The notes: generated by a model not told the origin, from the sequence alone. A stretch of DNA of 64,000 nt from Candidatus Raymondbacteria bacterium RIFOXYA2_FULL_49_16 (GCA_001789205.1 MFYT01000064.1:62001-126000); one strand, 5' to 3'; positions 53,949 through 63,155 are shown, counted from the first letter of the stretch. Program-made: numbers and translations.

Positions 53949-54652
53949 GTCACCTCCACGGTCCCCGGGATTTCCTCGTCCTGCGCGGGTTTTGCAACAA
54001 GAAAATAGTAGGCCGCAACACCAGCGCCCGCAAGCACCACGCCGCCAACGATCCACGGTATGGCTGAACCGCCGCTCTTTTTCTCTTTTACCACCTCGGG
54101 CGCTTTTTCCTGCACGGGTTTGGGTTGCGGTTGAGACGCAGGCTGCTGGACCACGGCCTGGTTGAGCGACGCGGACTGGGACCCGCCCTCACGTGCGAAC
54201 TCATCGGCAACTGTGGGGATTATTTGAGTGAGCAATCCGTCTATCTCACCTTTGTAGAATTTGTTGACCGTGCGATTGATTTCACCCGTGCGTATGCTGA
54301 TCATGCGCACATTGACCGAGTAGGTGCCGCCCACCTTGCCAATGCTGCCGGTGATCATATATTCGACGCCGAGCAGTTGGCCCATTTCAACAAGGCACGC
54401 CTGGTCCGTACAGGCGCCCGACGACTGGAAACCCTGTTCCTTGAGCACCTCGTCCATTTTGCCCCGTTCCATGACCCTGAAGGAGCCGGTGTTGATGAGG
54501 TAACTGCGCAGCGCATCGGTAAGCGTGCCCGCTTCCCCGGCGCCAAGCCCCCTGCCCTCTAGTTCGCTGACAGCCACGGGAAGCTTCGCCGTCTGTCCAA
54601 ACAGGGCCACAGCCAGGGCAAGCATGCAGAAAAACGAATATAATGTTCTCAT
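53942..54652 (-). CDS. CsgG/HfaB-like outer-membrane protein with a C-terminal membrane helix
   Basis: The 236-residue protein has a signal peptide. A domain with DALRSYLINTGSFRVMERGKM and GVEYMITGSIGKVGGTYSVN follows, the pattern of the CsgG/curli-assembly and DUF2380-like families that bind or assemble at the outer membrane. A Gln/Pro-rich linker and one membrane helix (IPWIVGGVVLAGAGVAAYYF) come next. Such genes are common ahead of lipoproteins in FCB genomes. The start at 54652 leads into the signal peptide; the frame opens at 54694. Its exact role here is unknown. Confidence 0.75.
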   Translation of the reverse strand: MRTLYSFFCMLALAVALFGQTAKLPVAVSELEGRGLGAGEAGTLTDALRSYLINTGSFRVMERGKMDEVLKEQGFQSSGACTDQACLVEMGQLLGVEYMITGSIGKVGGTYSVNVRMISIRTGEINRTVNKFYKGEIDGLLTQIIPTVADEFAREGGSQSASLNQAVVQQPASQPQPKPVQEKAPEVVKEKKSGGSAIPWIVGGVVLAGAGVAAYYFLVAKPAQDEEIPGTVEVTW

Positions 54653-54697
54653 AATAGTTCTAATATAAATAAATTTTATGAAAAAGAGGAACAATAT

Positions 54698-55954
54698 CTA
54701 GGCGAGCGAAACCCGGGGATGCGGTTCGTACTCGATGCGCGCCTCTTTGCCGCTGTTTAGGATAGAAAGCCGCCCTGCTTCCATGACCAGTTCGTTGTAC
54801 GCGCTGTTTTTCGGTGTGGCCAGAATGCCCTCCTGGTCTATGGCGAAGAGCAGCTCCCTGCGCTTGTCCAGCGCTTCTGCGCTGCTGCAGCCGGCTGTGG
54901 CGCTGTTGATCCTGTGTATTGCATGAAGGATCTGCTCAATAGAGCGATACCCATAGCCTGTTGGCCGCATGGCGCCCCCGCTTGCAGGAACATACTGGAA
55001 AAAATCCGGATTGACTTCGTTGTAGACCTTGGCGCTTCCCGCGGCCAGACCGTGTTTTACTCCTCTGAATGAATCGATATGTTCCAGATACCCGCCGTCC
55101 TTGCCGCCGTTCATAAACATCATGAGTCCTTGGGAATTGCCGCCCGGCGCTGTATCAGGATACCCAAAGCCGTTTTGCACATTGAGGCATGCGCCATTGT
55201 TCCAAACCACCCTGCCGTCGGTCCATAAGAAACCCTTTTTGCCATTGGGCCATGGCTCTTCAATCCCATATACTGAAACCGCGACTGGCAGAAGTCCGGT
55301 GATAAAATGGACCAAATCAATATAATGGCACCCCACGTACGAAAAGGCGTCTGAATTCTCTGATGTGCACCAGTTTTGAAAGTTCGAATGCCGGTAATAA
55401 TATGGTTCAATAAGGCGCGCCTGTCCCAGCCTGAAGTCGCCAAACTGGCCCGCCCGGTACTTTGCGCGGGCAATGAGCGAACGGTCGTCAAAGCGTTTGT
55501 GGTATTCAACGGCAACGAGCAGCCCTTTCTCTCTCGCGATATTGCCGATTTCAACGGCCTGGTCGTGTTTGAGCACAAGGGGTTTGACGCACAATACATG
55601 ATGGCCGCGCGCAAGCGCCTCTTTTACCGCGCCATAGTGGAGCTGGTCGGGCAGGGCCACAATGACCGCGCTTTGCGGAGGTAAAGAGGAGAGCGCTTCT
55701 TTGAACAGGTCAGGAAAACATTTTTCCGTGCCGTGTTTCTTATAATCAGGATATGGGGTAAAAACAGACTCGGGAAAGGCCGCGGTAATGCTCTGGCTCT
55801 CGGCCAGGGCCTTGAGCGGGCCGCCATTGAGCGCTGATACGCCCACCTGGTTGACAATGCCCATGCGCTGAAGCTGATACACGGCCGGTAAAATAAGATC
55901 GTTGGTGATCATGCCACCGCCGACGATGAGAACATTAATACTGGAATGAGTCAT
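54698..55954 (-). CDS. Gfo/Idh/MocA-family NAD(P)-dependent oxidoreductase
   Basis: The 418-residue protein has the Rossmann start VLIVGGGMITNDLILPAVYQ, then PDQLHYGAVKEALARGHHVLCVKPLVL (with the EKP-like CVKP) and an alpha/beta C-terminal domain with YHKRFDDRSL. Family members oxidise or reduce sugars, inositols and sugar acids. CVKP replaces the usual EKP while the Lys is kept. It is the last gene of the minus-strand catabolic run, with a palindromic repeat between it and the aminotransferase gene. Confidence 0.88.
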   Translation of the reverse strand: MTHSSINVLIVGGGMITNDLILPAVYQLQRMGIVNQVGVSALNGGPLKALAESQSITAAFPESVFTPYPDYKKHGTEKCFPDLFKEALSSLPPQSAVIVALPDQLHYGAVKEALARGHHVLCVKPLVLKHDQAVEIGNIAREKGLLVAVEYHKRFDDRSLIARAKYRAGQFGDFRLGQARLIEPYYYRHSNFQNWCTSENSDAFSYVGCHYIDLVHFITGLLPVAVSVYGIEEPWPNGKKGFLWTDGRVVWNNGACLNVQNGFGYPDTAPGGNSQGLMMFMNGGKDGGYLEHIDSFRGVKHGLAAGSAKVYNEVNPDFFQYVPASGGAMRPTGYGYRSIEQILHAIHRINSATAGCSSAEALDKRRELLFAIDQEGILATPKNSAYNELVMEAGRLSILNSGKEARIEYEPHPRVSLA

Positions 55955-55980
55955 AAAAACCTCGTTGGAGATATAATGTC

Positions 55981-56081
55981 AGGATCGAGGAACGAGGCAT
56001 GAGACCAGAGGCCATTTGATGGCTGAAAGCCCAGTAAGACCTTTTACCAGTCTCGTTCCTCGCGCCTCGATCCTCGTTCCT
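55981..56081. repeat. Imperfect inverted repeat (AGGATCGAGG family) between two genes
   Basis: AGGATCGAGG (55981-55990) is answered by CCTCGATCCT (56065-56074). GAACGAG next to the first arm matches CTCGTTC inside the second. A T7 run follows the right arm. The sequence looks like a dispersed repeat, and it could also end transcripts on the plus strand. Confidence 0.65.
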
Positions 56082-56085
56082 TTTT

Positions 56086-57465
56086 TTATTTCTTCCCGCA
56101 AACCTTATCAAACCCTTCTTCCAGAACACCAAGCCCCTCTTCGAGCTGCTCGCGCGTGATGCAGAGAGGCGGACAGATCTTCACTGTGCCGCCACCATTG
56201 CCCACAGGCCCAAAAAGCATGAGCCCGTGTTCAACGCAGTATTTGACAATGGCAAAAGCCGTGTCGTGGTCAGGGATGGTGGTTCCCGGCGCAGTGACCA
56301 TTTGGAGCGCGCCAACAAGGCCCACGCTCTCGCCCCATCCAATGCGGTCTGGATATTTTTTCCAGAGTTTTTTCACTGTTTTTGCAAGGACAATTCCCTG
56401 CTTTGCCGAATTCTGCACCAACTTCTTGGATTTGATTACCTTTAGGTTGGCGAGCGCGGCAGCGCAAATAATGGGATTACCTGTGTGCGTTGAGGTCATT
56501 GATCCAGGAGGAAAAATATTCATCCAATCCGACTTGCCAATAACAGTGGACAACGGCAGGCCAGAGGTAATGCCCTTGCCGCAGCAGATAAGGTCAGCAC
56601 GCACGCCATAGTGTTCAAAAGTGAACATTTTGCCACTACGGCCAATACATGCCTGCACTTCGTCAAAAATAAGGAGCGCTTTGTGTTTGTCAAGAAAGGT
56701 TCTGAGTTTTTTCATGTATTCAACAGGCAGGCGTATTGCACTGCCGCCCTGAAAACTCTCCATAATGACACCGGCAATATTCTTGGGATCAATGTTCTTT
56801 TCCCTGAGCGTGCGCAGGAAAAGATTAAAACTCTGGTCCTTGCCCCTGAACCCGTCCGGACACGGCACATTGATCATGTTGGGGTCGTGGTTAACGATCC
56901 AGTCTTTGAGCGCAGGGCTACCGCCTGCCATCTGCGACCCCATGGTGCGGCCGTGAAAATCAGATTCAAAGGAGATAATAACGTCCTTTTTCCTGCCATT
57001 GTTTTTATGACCATAGGCCCTGCAGATTTTAAGCGCGCATTCCACTGCCTCAGAACCCGTGGTAAGCAGAAAAACCTTGTCGAGATATTTGGGCGCAATC
57101 TGCTTGACTATGAATTCGACCAAGGCCGCGCGTTCGGCATTGGGAAAACAGTAGCTGTGATGCATGGGTTTTTTCGCGGTCGCCACTATGGCCTTCTCAA
57201 TCTCGGGCGCTGCATGGCCGGCATTGGTCACCAGTACGCCTGAGCTGAAATCGAGCCACTTGTTGCCCCATCTGTCGAACACGTGCACCCCGCGCGCCCT
57301 ATCCCAGATGATCAGGGGCTGGCCAGCCATTGAGATTGGCTCGTACTTGCGCAGCATTTCAACAATAGGCTTGGACGCAGGCACTGGTATGGGTGTTTTT
57401 ATCACCCGGTTCTTTGTCTTGATTGATTTTACTTTGACTGGTTCGAACAGAAATTCTTTTCCCAT
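56086..57465 (-). CDS. Class III PLP-dependent aminotransferase
   Basis: The 459-residue enzyme shows the class III fold: WLDFSSGVLVTNAGHAAPEI, LTTGSEAVECALKICRAYG, DFHGRTMGSQM, LLIFDEVQACIGRSGKMF (with the PLP-ring Asp) and the Schiff-base Lys in CCGKGITSGLPL. Family members act on omega-amino groups such as 4-aminobutyrate or on alpha-amino sugars. It lies in a run with KDG kinase and KDPG aldolase genes, so an amino-sugar acid substrate is plausible. GAGGAG precedes the ATG. Confidence 0.9.
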   Translation of the reverse strand: MGKEFLFEPVKVKSIKTKNRVIKTPIPVPASKPIVEMLRKYEPISMAGQPLIIWDRARGVHVFDRWGNKWLDFSSGVLVTNAGHAAPEIEKAIVATAKKPMHHSYCFPNAERAALVEFIVKQIAPKYLDKVFLLTTGSEAVECALKICRAYGHKNNGRKKDVIISFESDFHGRTMGSQMAGGSPALKDWIVNHDPNMINVPCPDGFRGKDQSFNLFLRTLREKNIDPKNIAGVIMESFQGGSAIRLPVEYMKKLRTFLDKHKALLIFDEVQACIGRSGKMFTFEHYGVRADLICCGKGITSGLPLSTVIGKSDWMNIFPPGSMTSTHTGNPIICAAALANLKVIKSKKLVQNSAKQGIVLAKTVKKLWKKYPDRIGWGESVGLVGALQMVTAPGTTIPDHDTAFAIVKYCVEHGLMLFGPVGNGGGTVKICPPLCITREQLEEGLGVLEEGFDKVCGKK

Positions 57466-57502
57466 TAGTTTCTCCTCAACTCTTTTGTTTCTTCTGAACT
57501 CT

Positions 57503-57561
57503 CCCCCTCCCTTCGAAAAGGGAGGGGGCAGGGCCCGCCTCGACTCGCTCAGCGAGGCGGG
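57503..57561. repeat. Pair of perfect GC-rich hairpins (dispersed palindromic element)
   Basis: An 11-bp stem CCCCCTCCCTT/AAGGGAGGGGG with CGAA loop (57503-57528) is followed by CCCGCCTCG/CGAGGCGGG (57534-57542 with 57553-57561). It fills the 103-base gap between the KDG kinase and aminotransferase genes, and could reduce read-through or stabilise the upstream mRNA end. Confidence 0.75.
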
Positions 57562-57568
57562 GGTGGGA

Positions 57569-58669
57569 TCACCTCTCCACTCTGGCGCCGCCGCCTTTCA
57601 TTGCTTTTTCAACATCCTTTACATTGACCGTTGTGGTGTCGCCGGGCGTGGTCATGGCAAGAGCGCCATGCGCCGCGCCGTAGTTCACCGCTTCTTCCGG
57701 GGTTTTGCCTTCCATGATACCATAGATGAGGCCCGAGGCGAACGAGTCGCCACCGCCAACGCGGTCGTAGATCTCGAGATTGGGACGCTGTATGGCATCG
57801 TAGAACTGGCCATTAGCGTACAAGATGGCGCCCCAATCGTTGACTGACGCTGTTTTTGCATTTCGCAGCGTTGTCGCGACACATTTAAAATTCGGGAATG
57901 TCTTAACAGCCTCGCTGATCATTTTCTTGAAATTCGTGGCATCTAGCTTTGAAATGTTCTTATCAAGTCCCTCAACCTTGAAACCAAACGCGGCTGTAAA
58001 ATCCTCCTCATTGCCTATCATGACATCAACATATTTAGCAATCTCGCGGTTCACCTCCTGGGCCTTTGCCTCGCCGCCAATGTCTTTCCAGAGCGACGGT
58101 CTGAAATTCAGGTCGTAGGAAATGATGGTCCCGTGCTTTTTTGCGGCAATGCAGGCTTCGATAATGACATCGCGCGTTGTTTCTGACAGGCCCGCGAAAA
58201 TACCGCCCGTATGCATCCAGCGCACGCCGTCTTTGCCGAAGATTTTTTCCCAGTCAATGTCGCCCTTTTTCAGCTGCGAGGCAGCGCTGTGGCCGCGGTC
58301 TGAACAGCCCACTGCACCGCGCATGCCAAAACCGCGTTCAGTGAAATTGAGGCCAACGCGCACCTTGCGGCCAATGCCGTCGTAGGGCATCCATTTGACA
58401 TAATCGAGCGCTACGCCGCCCTGCAGAAGAAGGTCTTCGAGCAAACGGCCCACAGGATTGTCGGCAATAGCGGTGACGACCGCTGCTGATTTGCCAAAAC
58501 AACGGCGCAGGCCGCGCGCTACATTGTATTCGCCACCGCCTTCCCACACCTGAAAGGTACGGGTGGTATGTATCCGGTTGTTGCCCGGATCGAGTCTGAG
58601 CATGATCTCGCCCAGACTGAGTATGTCCCACTTGCACTGGTCTTTTGATTTTACATTGAGGATCGCCAT
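57569..58669 (-). CDS. kdgK: 2-dehydro-3-deoxygluconokinase-like PfkB carbohydrate kinase
   Basis: The 366-residue kinase belongs to the ribokinase/PfkB family: EGGGEYNVARGL near residue 45 and the catalytic RVGGGDSFASGLIYG near residue 310 (the usual DTAGAGD-type motif with its base Asp). KDG kinase phosphorylates 2-keto-3-deoxygluconate to KDPG. The assignment to KDG is supported by the adjacent KDPG aldolase gene 27 bases upstream, not by the sequence alone. Protein length fits. Confidence 0.85.
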   Translation of the reverse strand: MAILNVKSKDQCKWDILSLGEIMLRLDPGNNRIHTTRTFQVWEGGGEYNVARGLRRCFGKSAAVVTAIADNPVGRLLEDLLLQGGVALDYVKWMPYDGIGRKVRVGLNFTERGFGMRGAVGCSDRGHSAASQLKKGDIDWEKIFGKDGVRWMHTGGIFAGLSETTRDVIIEACIAAKKHGTIISYDLNFRPSLWKDIGGEAKAQEVNREIAKYVDVMIGNEEDFTAAFGFKVEGLDKNISKLDATNFKKMISEAVKTFPNFKCVATTLRNAKTASVNDWGAILYANGQFYDAIQRPNLEIYDRVGGGDSFASGLIYGIMEGKTPEEAVNYGAAHGALAMTTPGDTTTVNVKDVEKAMKGGGARVER

Positions 58670-58696
58670 TGGTATCTCTCCTTACGTGAGGTCGGG

Positions 58697-59377
58697 TTAC
58701 TTTTTATTCGCTTTTGCTTCTTTTACCAGGGCAAGGGTGTTGCGCACATTTTCCTCTATGCCCTTCCAATCCTTTTTCGAGAGCAATTCCTTGGTCACCA
58801 GTTCGGAACCCATGCCCATGGCAGCCACGCCCGCATTGATCCATTCGCCTATGGATTCCTTTGTGGATTTGACCCCGCCTGTGGGCATGATCTTTGTCCA
58901 CGGCATGGGGCCAATGACTGCTTTCACAAACTTGGGGCCCCCGACCTGTTCGCCGGGAAAGACCTTGCAGATTTCCACGCCCAGTTCCTGCGCGTTTGCG
59001 ATCTCGGTCGCGCTGCCGCATCCGGGAGAATACGGCACCATGCGTCGGTTGCAGATCTTCGCCACTTCGGCGTTGAGCATGGGGCCCACGATGAAATTCG
59101 CGCCGCAATTGAGGAACATGGCCGCCGTGTAGGGATCGCTGATTGAACCGGCACCCAGAATCATGGAGGGGTCTTCCTTTGCCATAATGCGTTCGAGCTC
59201 TGAAAAGACCTCGTACCCATGGTCGCCCCTGTTCACAAATTCAAGCAGCTTGCAGCCACCGCGCGAAACCGCGCACGCCACATTCTTTGCCACATCAATA
59301 TCAGGGCTGAAAAAAACCGGTACCAGACTGATGTCGTACATGGCGCCAAGCACCTGCATGCGTGAAAACCGTGCCAT
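58697..59377 (-). CDS. eda: KDPG/KHG aldolase-like enzyme
   Basis: The 226-residue enzyme fits the class I KDPG aldolase family: Glu in LEFVNRGDHG, GAGSISDPYTA, the Schiff-base Lys in EICKVFPGEQVGG, and PTGGVKSTKE. It cleaves KDPG to pyruvate and glyceraldehyde-3-phosphate, the last step of the Entner-Doudoroff route. It differs from the E. coli type in several spots (for example FVNRGDHG, where E. coli has VTLRTE), so the true substrate may be a related keto-deoxy acid. Confidence 0.88.
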   Translation of the reverse strand: MARFSRMQVLGAMYDISLVPVFFSPDIDVAKNVACAVSRGGCKLLEFVNRGDHGYEVFSELERIMAKEDPSMILGAGSISDPYTAAMFLNCGANFIVGPMLNAEVAKICNRRMVPYSPGCGSATEIANAQELGVEICKVFPGEQVGGPKFVKAVIGPMPWTKIMPTGGVKSTKESIGEWINAGVAAMGMGSELVTKELLSKKDWKGIEENVRNTLALVKEAKANKK

Positions 59378-59405
59378 TGTGTCTCTTCCTTTCTTTTGGA
59401 GTATG

Positions 59406-60377
59406 TTATTTGGTTAAAACCTCTTTATTGACCACGCTTTTTGGCATTTTTCCCTGAAGCACATCAACGACCGCCTGCGCCGCTTTTGTCTGCAGTTCAA
59501 TCTGGGATTCCTCAGAATACCAGCCTGCATGATCCGATAAAATAACATTATCCAACTGAAAAAGTGAATAGTCCTTTGGCACTGGCTCCTGCTCGTGAAC
59601 ATCGAGTCCGGCGCAGTTTATCACCTTGTTTTTCAATGCGTTGAACAGCGCGGCCGTATCAACCAGGCCGCCGCGCGACGTATTGATGAATATGGCTGTT
59701 TTCTTCATTTTGGCAAAGGCCTGGGCGTTGAAAAGATGGCGCGTTTTGTCGTTGAGCGGCACATGGCACGAGATGAAATCCGATTCTTTTACCAGTGTGT
59801 CAAAATCCACTGGCTCAGCCCCTGTCTGTTTCACTGCGTCAACGGGTACAAAGGGATCGAAAACAAGGACCCGGCCAAGGTTAAACCCCTTGAGTTTTCG
59901 ATGGAGCGTCCTGGGGATGTTGCCGTATCCAGCAAGACCGAATGTTTTGCCTTTTATCCGGTACATTGGATCTTGGCGGCCAATGTTCCACATGCCCGCG
60001 CGTACCTGCCTGTCGCGCAAAGCGACCTTGCGCACGCAGCCCATGAAAAGCGCGAATGCCTGGTCTGACACATCTTCCATGCAATAGTCGGGTACATTGA
60101 CCAGTCTGATGCCTTTTTTGGTGCAGGCAGCGGCATCCACGCTGTCAAATCCCACGCCATAGCGGGCAATGACTTTGCACTTGTCCAATCCCTGGATGAT
60201 CTCGGCTGTCAGGGGAGCTAAATTGACGGTAATGCCGTCAGCGTCTTTGCACAGCTTGAGTATTTCCTCCTTGCCGGAGACGCCGCCCGCTTCAACCACT
60301 TCCGCGTCCAGCTTTGCAAACACGCTCTTTTCCGGATCATGATTCGCGTACCTGTCTTCGAGAATGACTACTTTCAT
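59406..60377 (-). CDS. D-2-hydroxyacid dehydrogenase (C-terminal-binding-protein type)
   Basis: The 323-residue enzyme shows KTFGLAGYGNIPRTLHRKL (NAD-binding motif), ARYGVGFDSVDAAACTKKGI, INTSRGGLVDTAAL and the catalytic His in LSDHAGWYSEES, with Arg and Glu elsewhere. It reduces 2-keto acids or oxidises D-2-hydroxy acids. It has 28 bases to the KDPG aldolase gene, so it probably acts on the same sugar-acid route. Confidence 0.9.
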   Translation of the reverse strand: MKVVILEDRYANHDPEKSVFAKLDAEVVEAGGVSGKEEILKLCKDADGITVNLAPLTAEIIQGLDKCKVIARYGVGFDSVDAAACTKKGIRLVNVPDYCMEDVSDQAFALFMGCVRKVALRDRQVRAGMWNIGRQDPMYRIKGKTFGLAGYGNIPRTLHRKLKGFNLGRVLVFDPFVPVDAVKQTGAEPVDFDTLVKESDFISCHVPLNDKTRHLFNAQAFAKMKKTAIFINTSRGGLVDTAALFNALKNKVINCAGLDVHEQEPVPKDYSLFQLDNVILSDHAGWYSEESQIELQTKAAQAVVDVLQGKMPKSVVNKEVLTK

Positions 60378-60388
60378 ACGTTGACTCC

Positions 60389-63040
60389 TTAAATAGGTTT
60401 CTCCGATGTCTTCACCATTTCAATGTTCTGATTGGGACAGCGCCACACGCACATGCCGCAGGCAACACAGTCGTCCTCGCGCAGGGAAACGCGCGTACCT
60501 TCAATGTCCCAGGCGAATTTTTTACAGATGTCAAAGCAAATCTGGCAGCCCACGCCGCAACCGCACCGGTAGCACCGCTGCGCCTCTGCCATTGCCTGCT
60601 TTTGGGTCAGTACTGGCGCATAGGGTTTGAAGTCCTTTGACCGCTTGGACGCTGCAACAAGGTCCAGGGGCACGCGCCACACACGGCCATCGGCCCCCTT
60701 GCGCTTAAGCACGGATTCAATATCGATTTTGGCGGTCTTTTCAAGCGGTTTTAGCAGAGACGATGCGCCATTAGACAATTTCTGATCAATGGCCCAGGCA
60801 GCCTGCTTTGCCGTGGCAACAGCTTCAATGACGCTGCTTGCACCCAATACCGCGTCACCGCCCGCAAACACTTTGTCAGACCCGGTGAATCCATTGGCAT
60901 CCGCGGCTATGGTCCCCCACTTTGACGTTTTGACGCGTTCGGCAGTGGGAAGCTCCACTGCCTGGCCCACTGCGTAGATGACCGTATCAACAGGCAGGGT
61001 GAATTCAGCCGGCACAACAGGTTCGGGCCTGCGGCGGTTGGATTTGTCCGCTTCGCCAAGCACGCAATTTGTCATGGTAATGCCCGACACCCGCTTCTTT
61101 TTTGAAACAATCTCCTTTGGGGTGACCAGGTACATTACTTTGACGCCCTCTTCCTCTGCCTCGCGCACTTCTTCGACAGTCGCGGGCATCTCGTCCTTTG
61201 TGCGGCGATAGAGAATGTACACCTCCTTAGCGCCAAGACGCACTGCGGCGCGCGCTGAATCGACCGCGGTAAAACCGCCGCCAATAACAGCGACCTTTTT
61301 GCCCATGCCGGTCTTTTTACCCAATGAAACATTTTTCAGGAAATCGAGCGCCGTAATAACGCCCTGCGCTTTTTCACCCTTGATCATTGAAGTCTGGCCC
61401 TTTTGTGCACCAATGGCAAGATAGATTGCGTCGTATTCTTTCTTCAATTCTTCAAGTTTGATCTCCTTGCCCAATGCCTTGCCATAGACGAATTTCACAC
61501 CCATGCTCTCGATCATCTCGATTTCATCGTTCAGCACCTGTTCAGGCAGCCTGAAGAGCGGAATGGCGTAGCGCAGCATGCCGCCGGCCTTTTCCTCTTT
61601 CTCAAAGAGCGTGACGCCATACCCAGCTCCTGCCAGCAGATGCGCAGCCGTAAGCCCGGATGGACCAGATCCAATAACAGCGACCTTTTTTCCATTTGAT
61701 TTGAAATTCGTAATTCGTAATTTGTAATTTCTCTTTTTCCCTGTCTCAAGCACAAACCGTTTCAATTCCTTGATCTGGATTGCCTCGTCCTTTTCACTGC
61801 GCGTGCATTCTTTTTCGCATGGATGGTTGCAAATATACCCGCAGATGGACTGGAGCGGCGCGGCTGAAGTAATGATCTGAAAAGCCTCTTCGATTTCACC
61901 GTCAGCGATTTTACTGATATACGCCTGGGCCGGAACATGGGCAGGGCATGCGTCCACGCACGGCGCGGAAAGACACTGGTTTTTGAGCCGCGCATTACCC
62001 GCGTAGATCGTCACATTGCTGGCCGCAGTGATATGCGGGGGAATCACATTGCGCAGATCAGCGGTTGAGGAATACCCCTTCTCTTTGAGCCACTTTTTTA
62101 GGTCCACAACCGCGCCCGTCACCCAGCCAAAACCGGAAATGAGGGTCTCAGCACAAACGCACAAAAGATTCGCCCCGCATAAAAGCGCCTGCGCACCGCT
62201 CTTCCAGTCGCGGATGCCGCCCGCACCAGTGATTATCACGCCTTCGCCGTTGAGTTTGCGGATTTCGTAGATGTCCCGAAGGCCCAATGGATGGACCCAT
62301 TCGCTGCACATGCACTGCATGGAGATTTCGTCCTGCAGGGCAATGGGCGATCTGATTGGATTGTCCAGGTCTACATGGTGGATAGCAAGCCGGTTCGCAG
62401 TGCCGCCCACTGCGTCAGCGCCGGCTTCATAGCACGCCTTTGCCACCTGGGCAATGCCGCCCCCTTCGGGCGTAAGTTTTACAAAAAGCGGGATTTTGGT
62501 CGCTTTCCTGATCTCGCTCACAATGCCCGTGAGCATGTTTGCGTTCTTGCCCATGCTGGCGCCGGTTTTTGGCCCGCCGGTATCGCCATCGGAAACTTCC
62601 ACGTTGTACGACATATTGGGACAGCACATGTTCAGTTCATTGGCGTGCGCACCCGCTTCCTCGAACTTTTTGGCCATGTTCACCCAGCCCTCAACACCCG
62701 CTTCGCCCGAATAGGTAATATTGGAAAAAAGGATAATGTCTTTTGTCTCCTTGCGTCCCTTTTCCATGAGGCGCAATCCTTCGTCAAGAGTCAACCGACG
62801 CTCAGTAGTAAAAGAGAGTATCCCGTTTTCGGGCCAATAGCCGTAGCGCGGATAGCGGTTGATATAGGGCGGCGGATCAATGGTGAGTTTGAGCGACGCT
62901 CCCCCCCATCCGGTTTCCTCGATCTTTTTCAGCTGTTCAATGGTCATGGTCGTGGGACCAGAGCCCACGTAAAAGGGATTGCGGAACTTGAGTCCTGCCA
63001 CTTCAACAGGAAGCAGGATGTCGGATTCTGTATGTTTCAT
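60389..63040 (-). CDS. PreA-PreT-ferredoxin fusion (dihydropyrimidine dehydrogenase-like)
   Basis: The 883-residue fusion has, in order, a TIM-barrel dihydroorotate/dihydropyrimidine dehydrogenase-like domain (1-320; LKFRNPFYVGSGP, ANELNMCCPN, ITGAGGIRDWKSG) and a GltD/PreT-type Fe-S and FAD/NAD(P) part. The latter has CVDACPAHVPAQAYI, ICNHPCEKEC, AVIGSGPSGLTAAHLL near 455 and AVIGGGFTAVDSARA. A C-terminal ferredoxin part (about 830-880) has CVACGMCVWRCP. Eukaryotic-type enzyme has the GltD part first; here the order is inverted. Residues about 437-447 (RNYKLRITNFK) come from an inserted repeat. The substrate may not be a pyrimidine, given its neighbours. Confidence 0.85.
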   Translation of the reverse strand: MKHTESDILLPVEVAGLKFRNPFYVGSGPTTMTIEQLKKIEETGWGGASLKLTIDPPPYINRYPRYGYWPENGILSFTTERRLTLDEGLRLMEKGRKETKDIILFSNITYSGEAGVEGWVNMAKKFEEAGAHANELNMCCPNMSYNVEVSDGDTGGPKTGASMGKNANMLTGIVSEIRKATKIPLFVKLTPEGGGIAQVAKACYEAGADAVGGTANRLAIHHVDLDNPIRSPIALQDEISMQCMCSEWVHPLGLRDIYEIRKLNGEGVIITGAGGIRDWKSGAQALLCGANLLCVCAETLISGFGWVTGAVVDLKKWLKEKGYSSTADLRNVIPPHITAASNVTIYAGNARLKNQCLSAPCVDACPAHVPAQAYISKIADGEIEEAFQIITSAAPLQSICGYICNHPCEKECTRSEKDEAIQIKELKRFVLETGKKRNYKLRITNFKSNGKKVAVIGSGPSGLTAAHLLAGAGYGVTLFEKEEKAGGMLRYAIPLFRLPEQVLNDEIEMIESMGVKFVYGKALGKEIKLEELKKEYDAIYLAIGAQKGQTSMIKGEKAQGVITALDFLKNVSLGKKTGMGKKVAVIGGGFTAVDSARAAVRLGAKEVYILYRRTKDEMPATVEEVREAEEEGVKVMYLVTPKEIVSKKKRVSGITMTNCVLGEADKSNRRRPEPVVPAEFTLPVDTVIYAVGQAVELPTAERVKTSKWGTIAADANGFTGSDKVFAGGDAVLGASSVIEAVATAKQAAWAIDQKLSNGASSLLKPLEKTAKIDIESVLKRKGADGRVWRVPLDLVAASKRSKDFKPYAPVLTQKQAMAEAQRCYRCGCGVGCQICFDICKKFAWDIEGTRVSLREDDCVACGMCVWRCPNQNIEMVKTSEKPI
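61701..61730. repeat. Repeat of AATTCGTAATT type inserted in frame in a coding region
   Basis: The stretch GAAATTCGTAATTCGTAA and its T-rich continuation has the look of dispersed AT-rich repeats found between genes. Here it lies inside the PreA-PreT fusion, in the linker between the Fe-S and the FAD/NAD parts, and is translated as RNYKLRITNFK without breaking the frame. Confidence 0.6.
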
Positions 63041-63070
63041 GGAATTCTCCTAATGTGTATAGTTAATGAA

Positions 63071-63145
63071 AGCTCAGGAGCAAAAAAGCTGAGAAGCAAA
63101 GAAGTCAGATAATGTCTGCCTTCTTTGCTTTTTCGCTCCTGAGCT
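63071..63145. repeat. Long imperfect inverted repeat between the fusion gene and the GNAT gene
   Basis: AGCTCAGGAGC (63071-63081) pairs with GCTCCTGAGCT (63135-63145), and AAGCAAAGAAG (63094-63104) pairs with CTTCTTTGCTT (63120-63130). The whole forms a 75-base cruciform-like element in the gap between two minus-strand genes. Confidence 0.75.
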
Positions 63146-63155
63146 TCTTCGCTCC

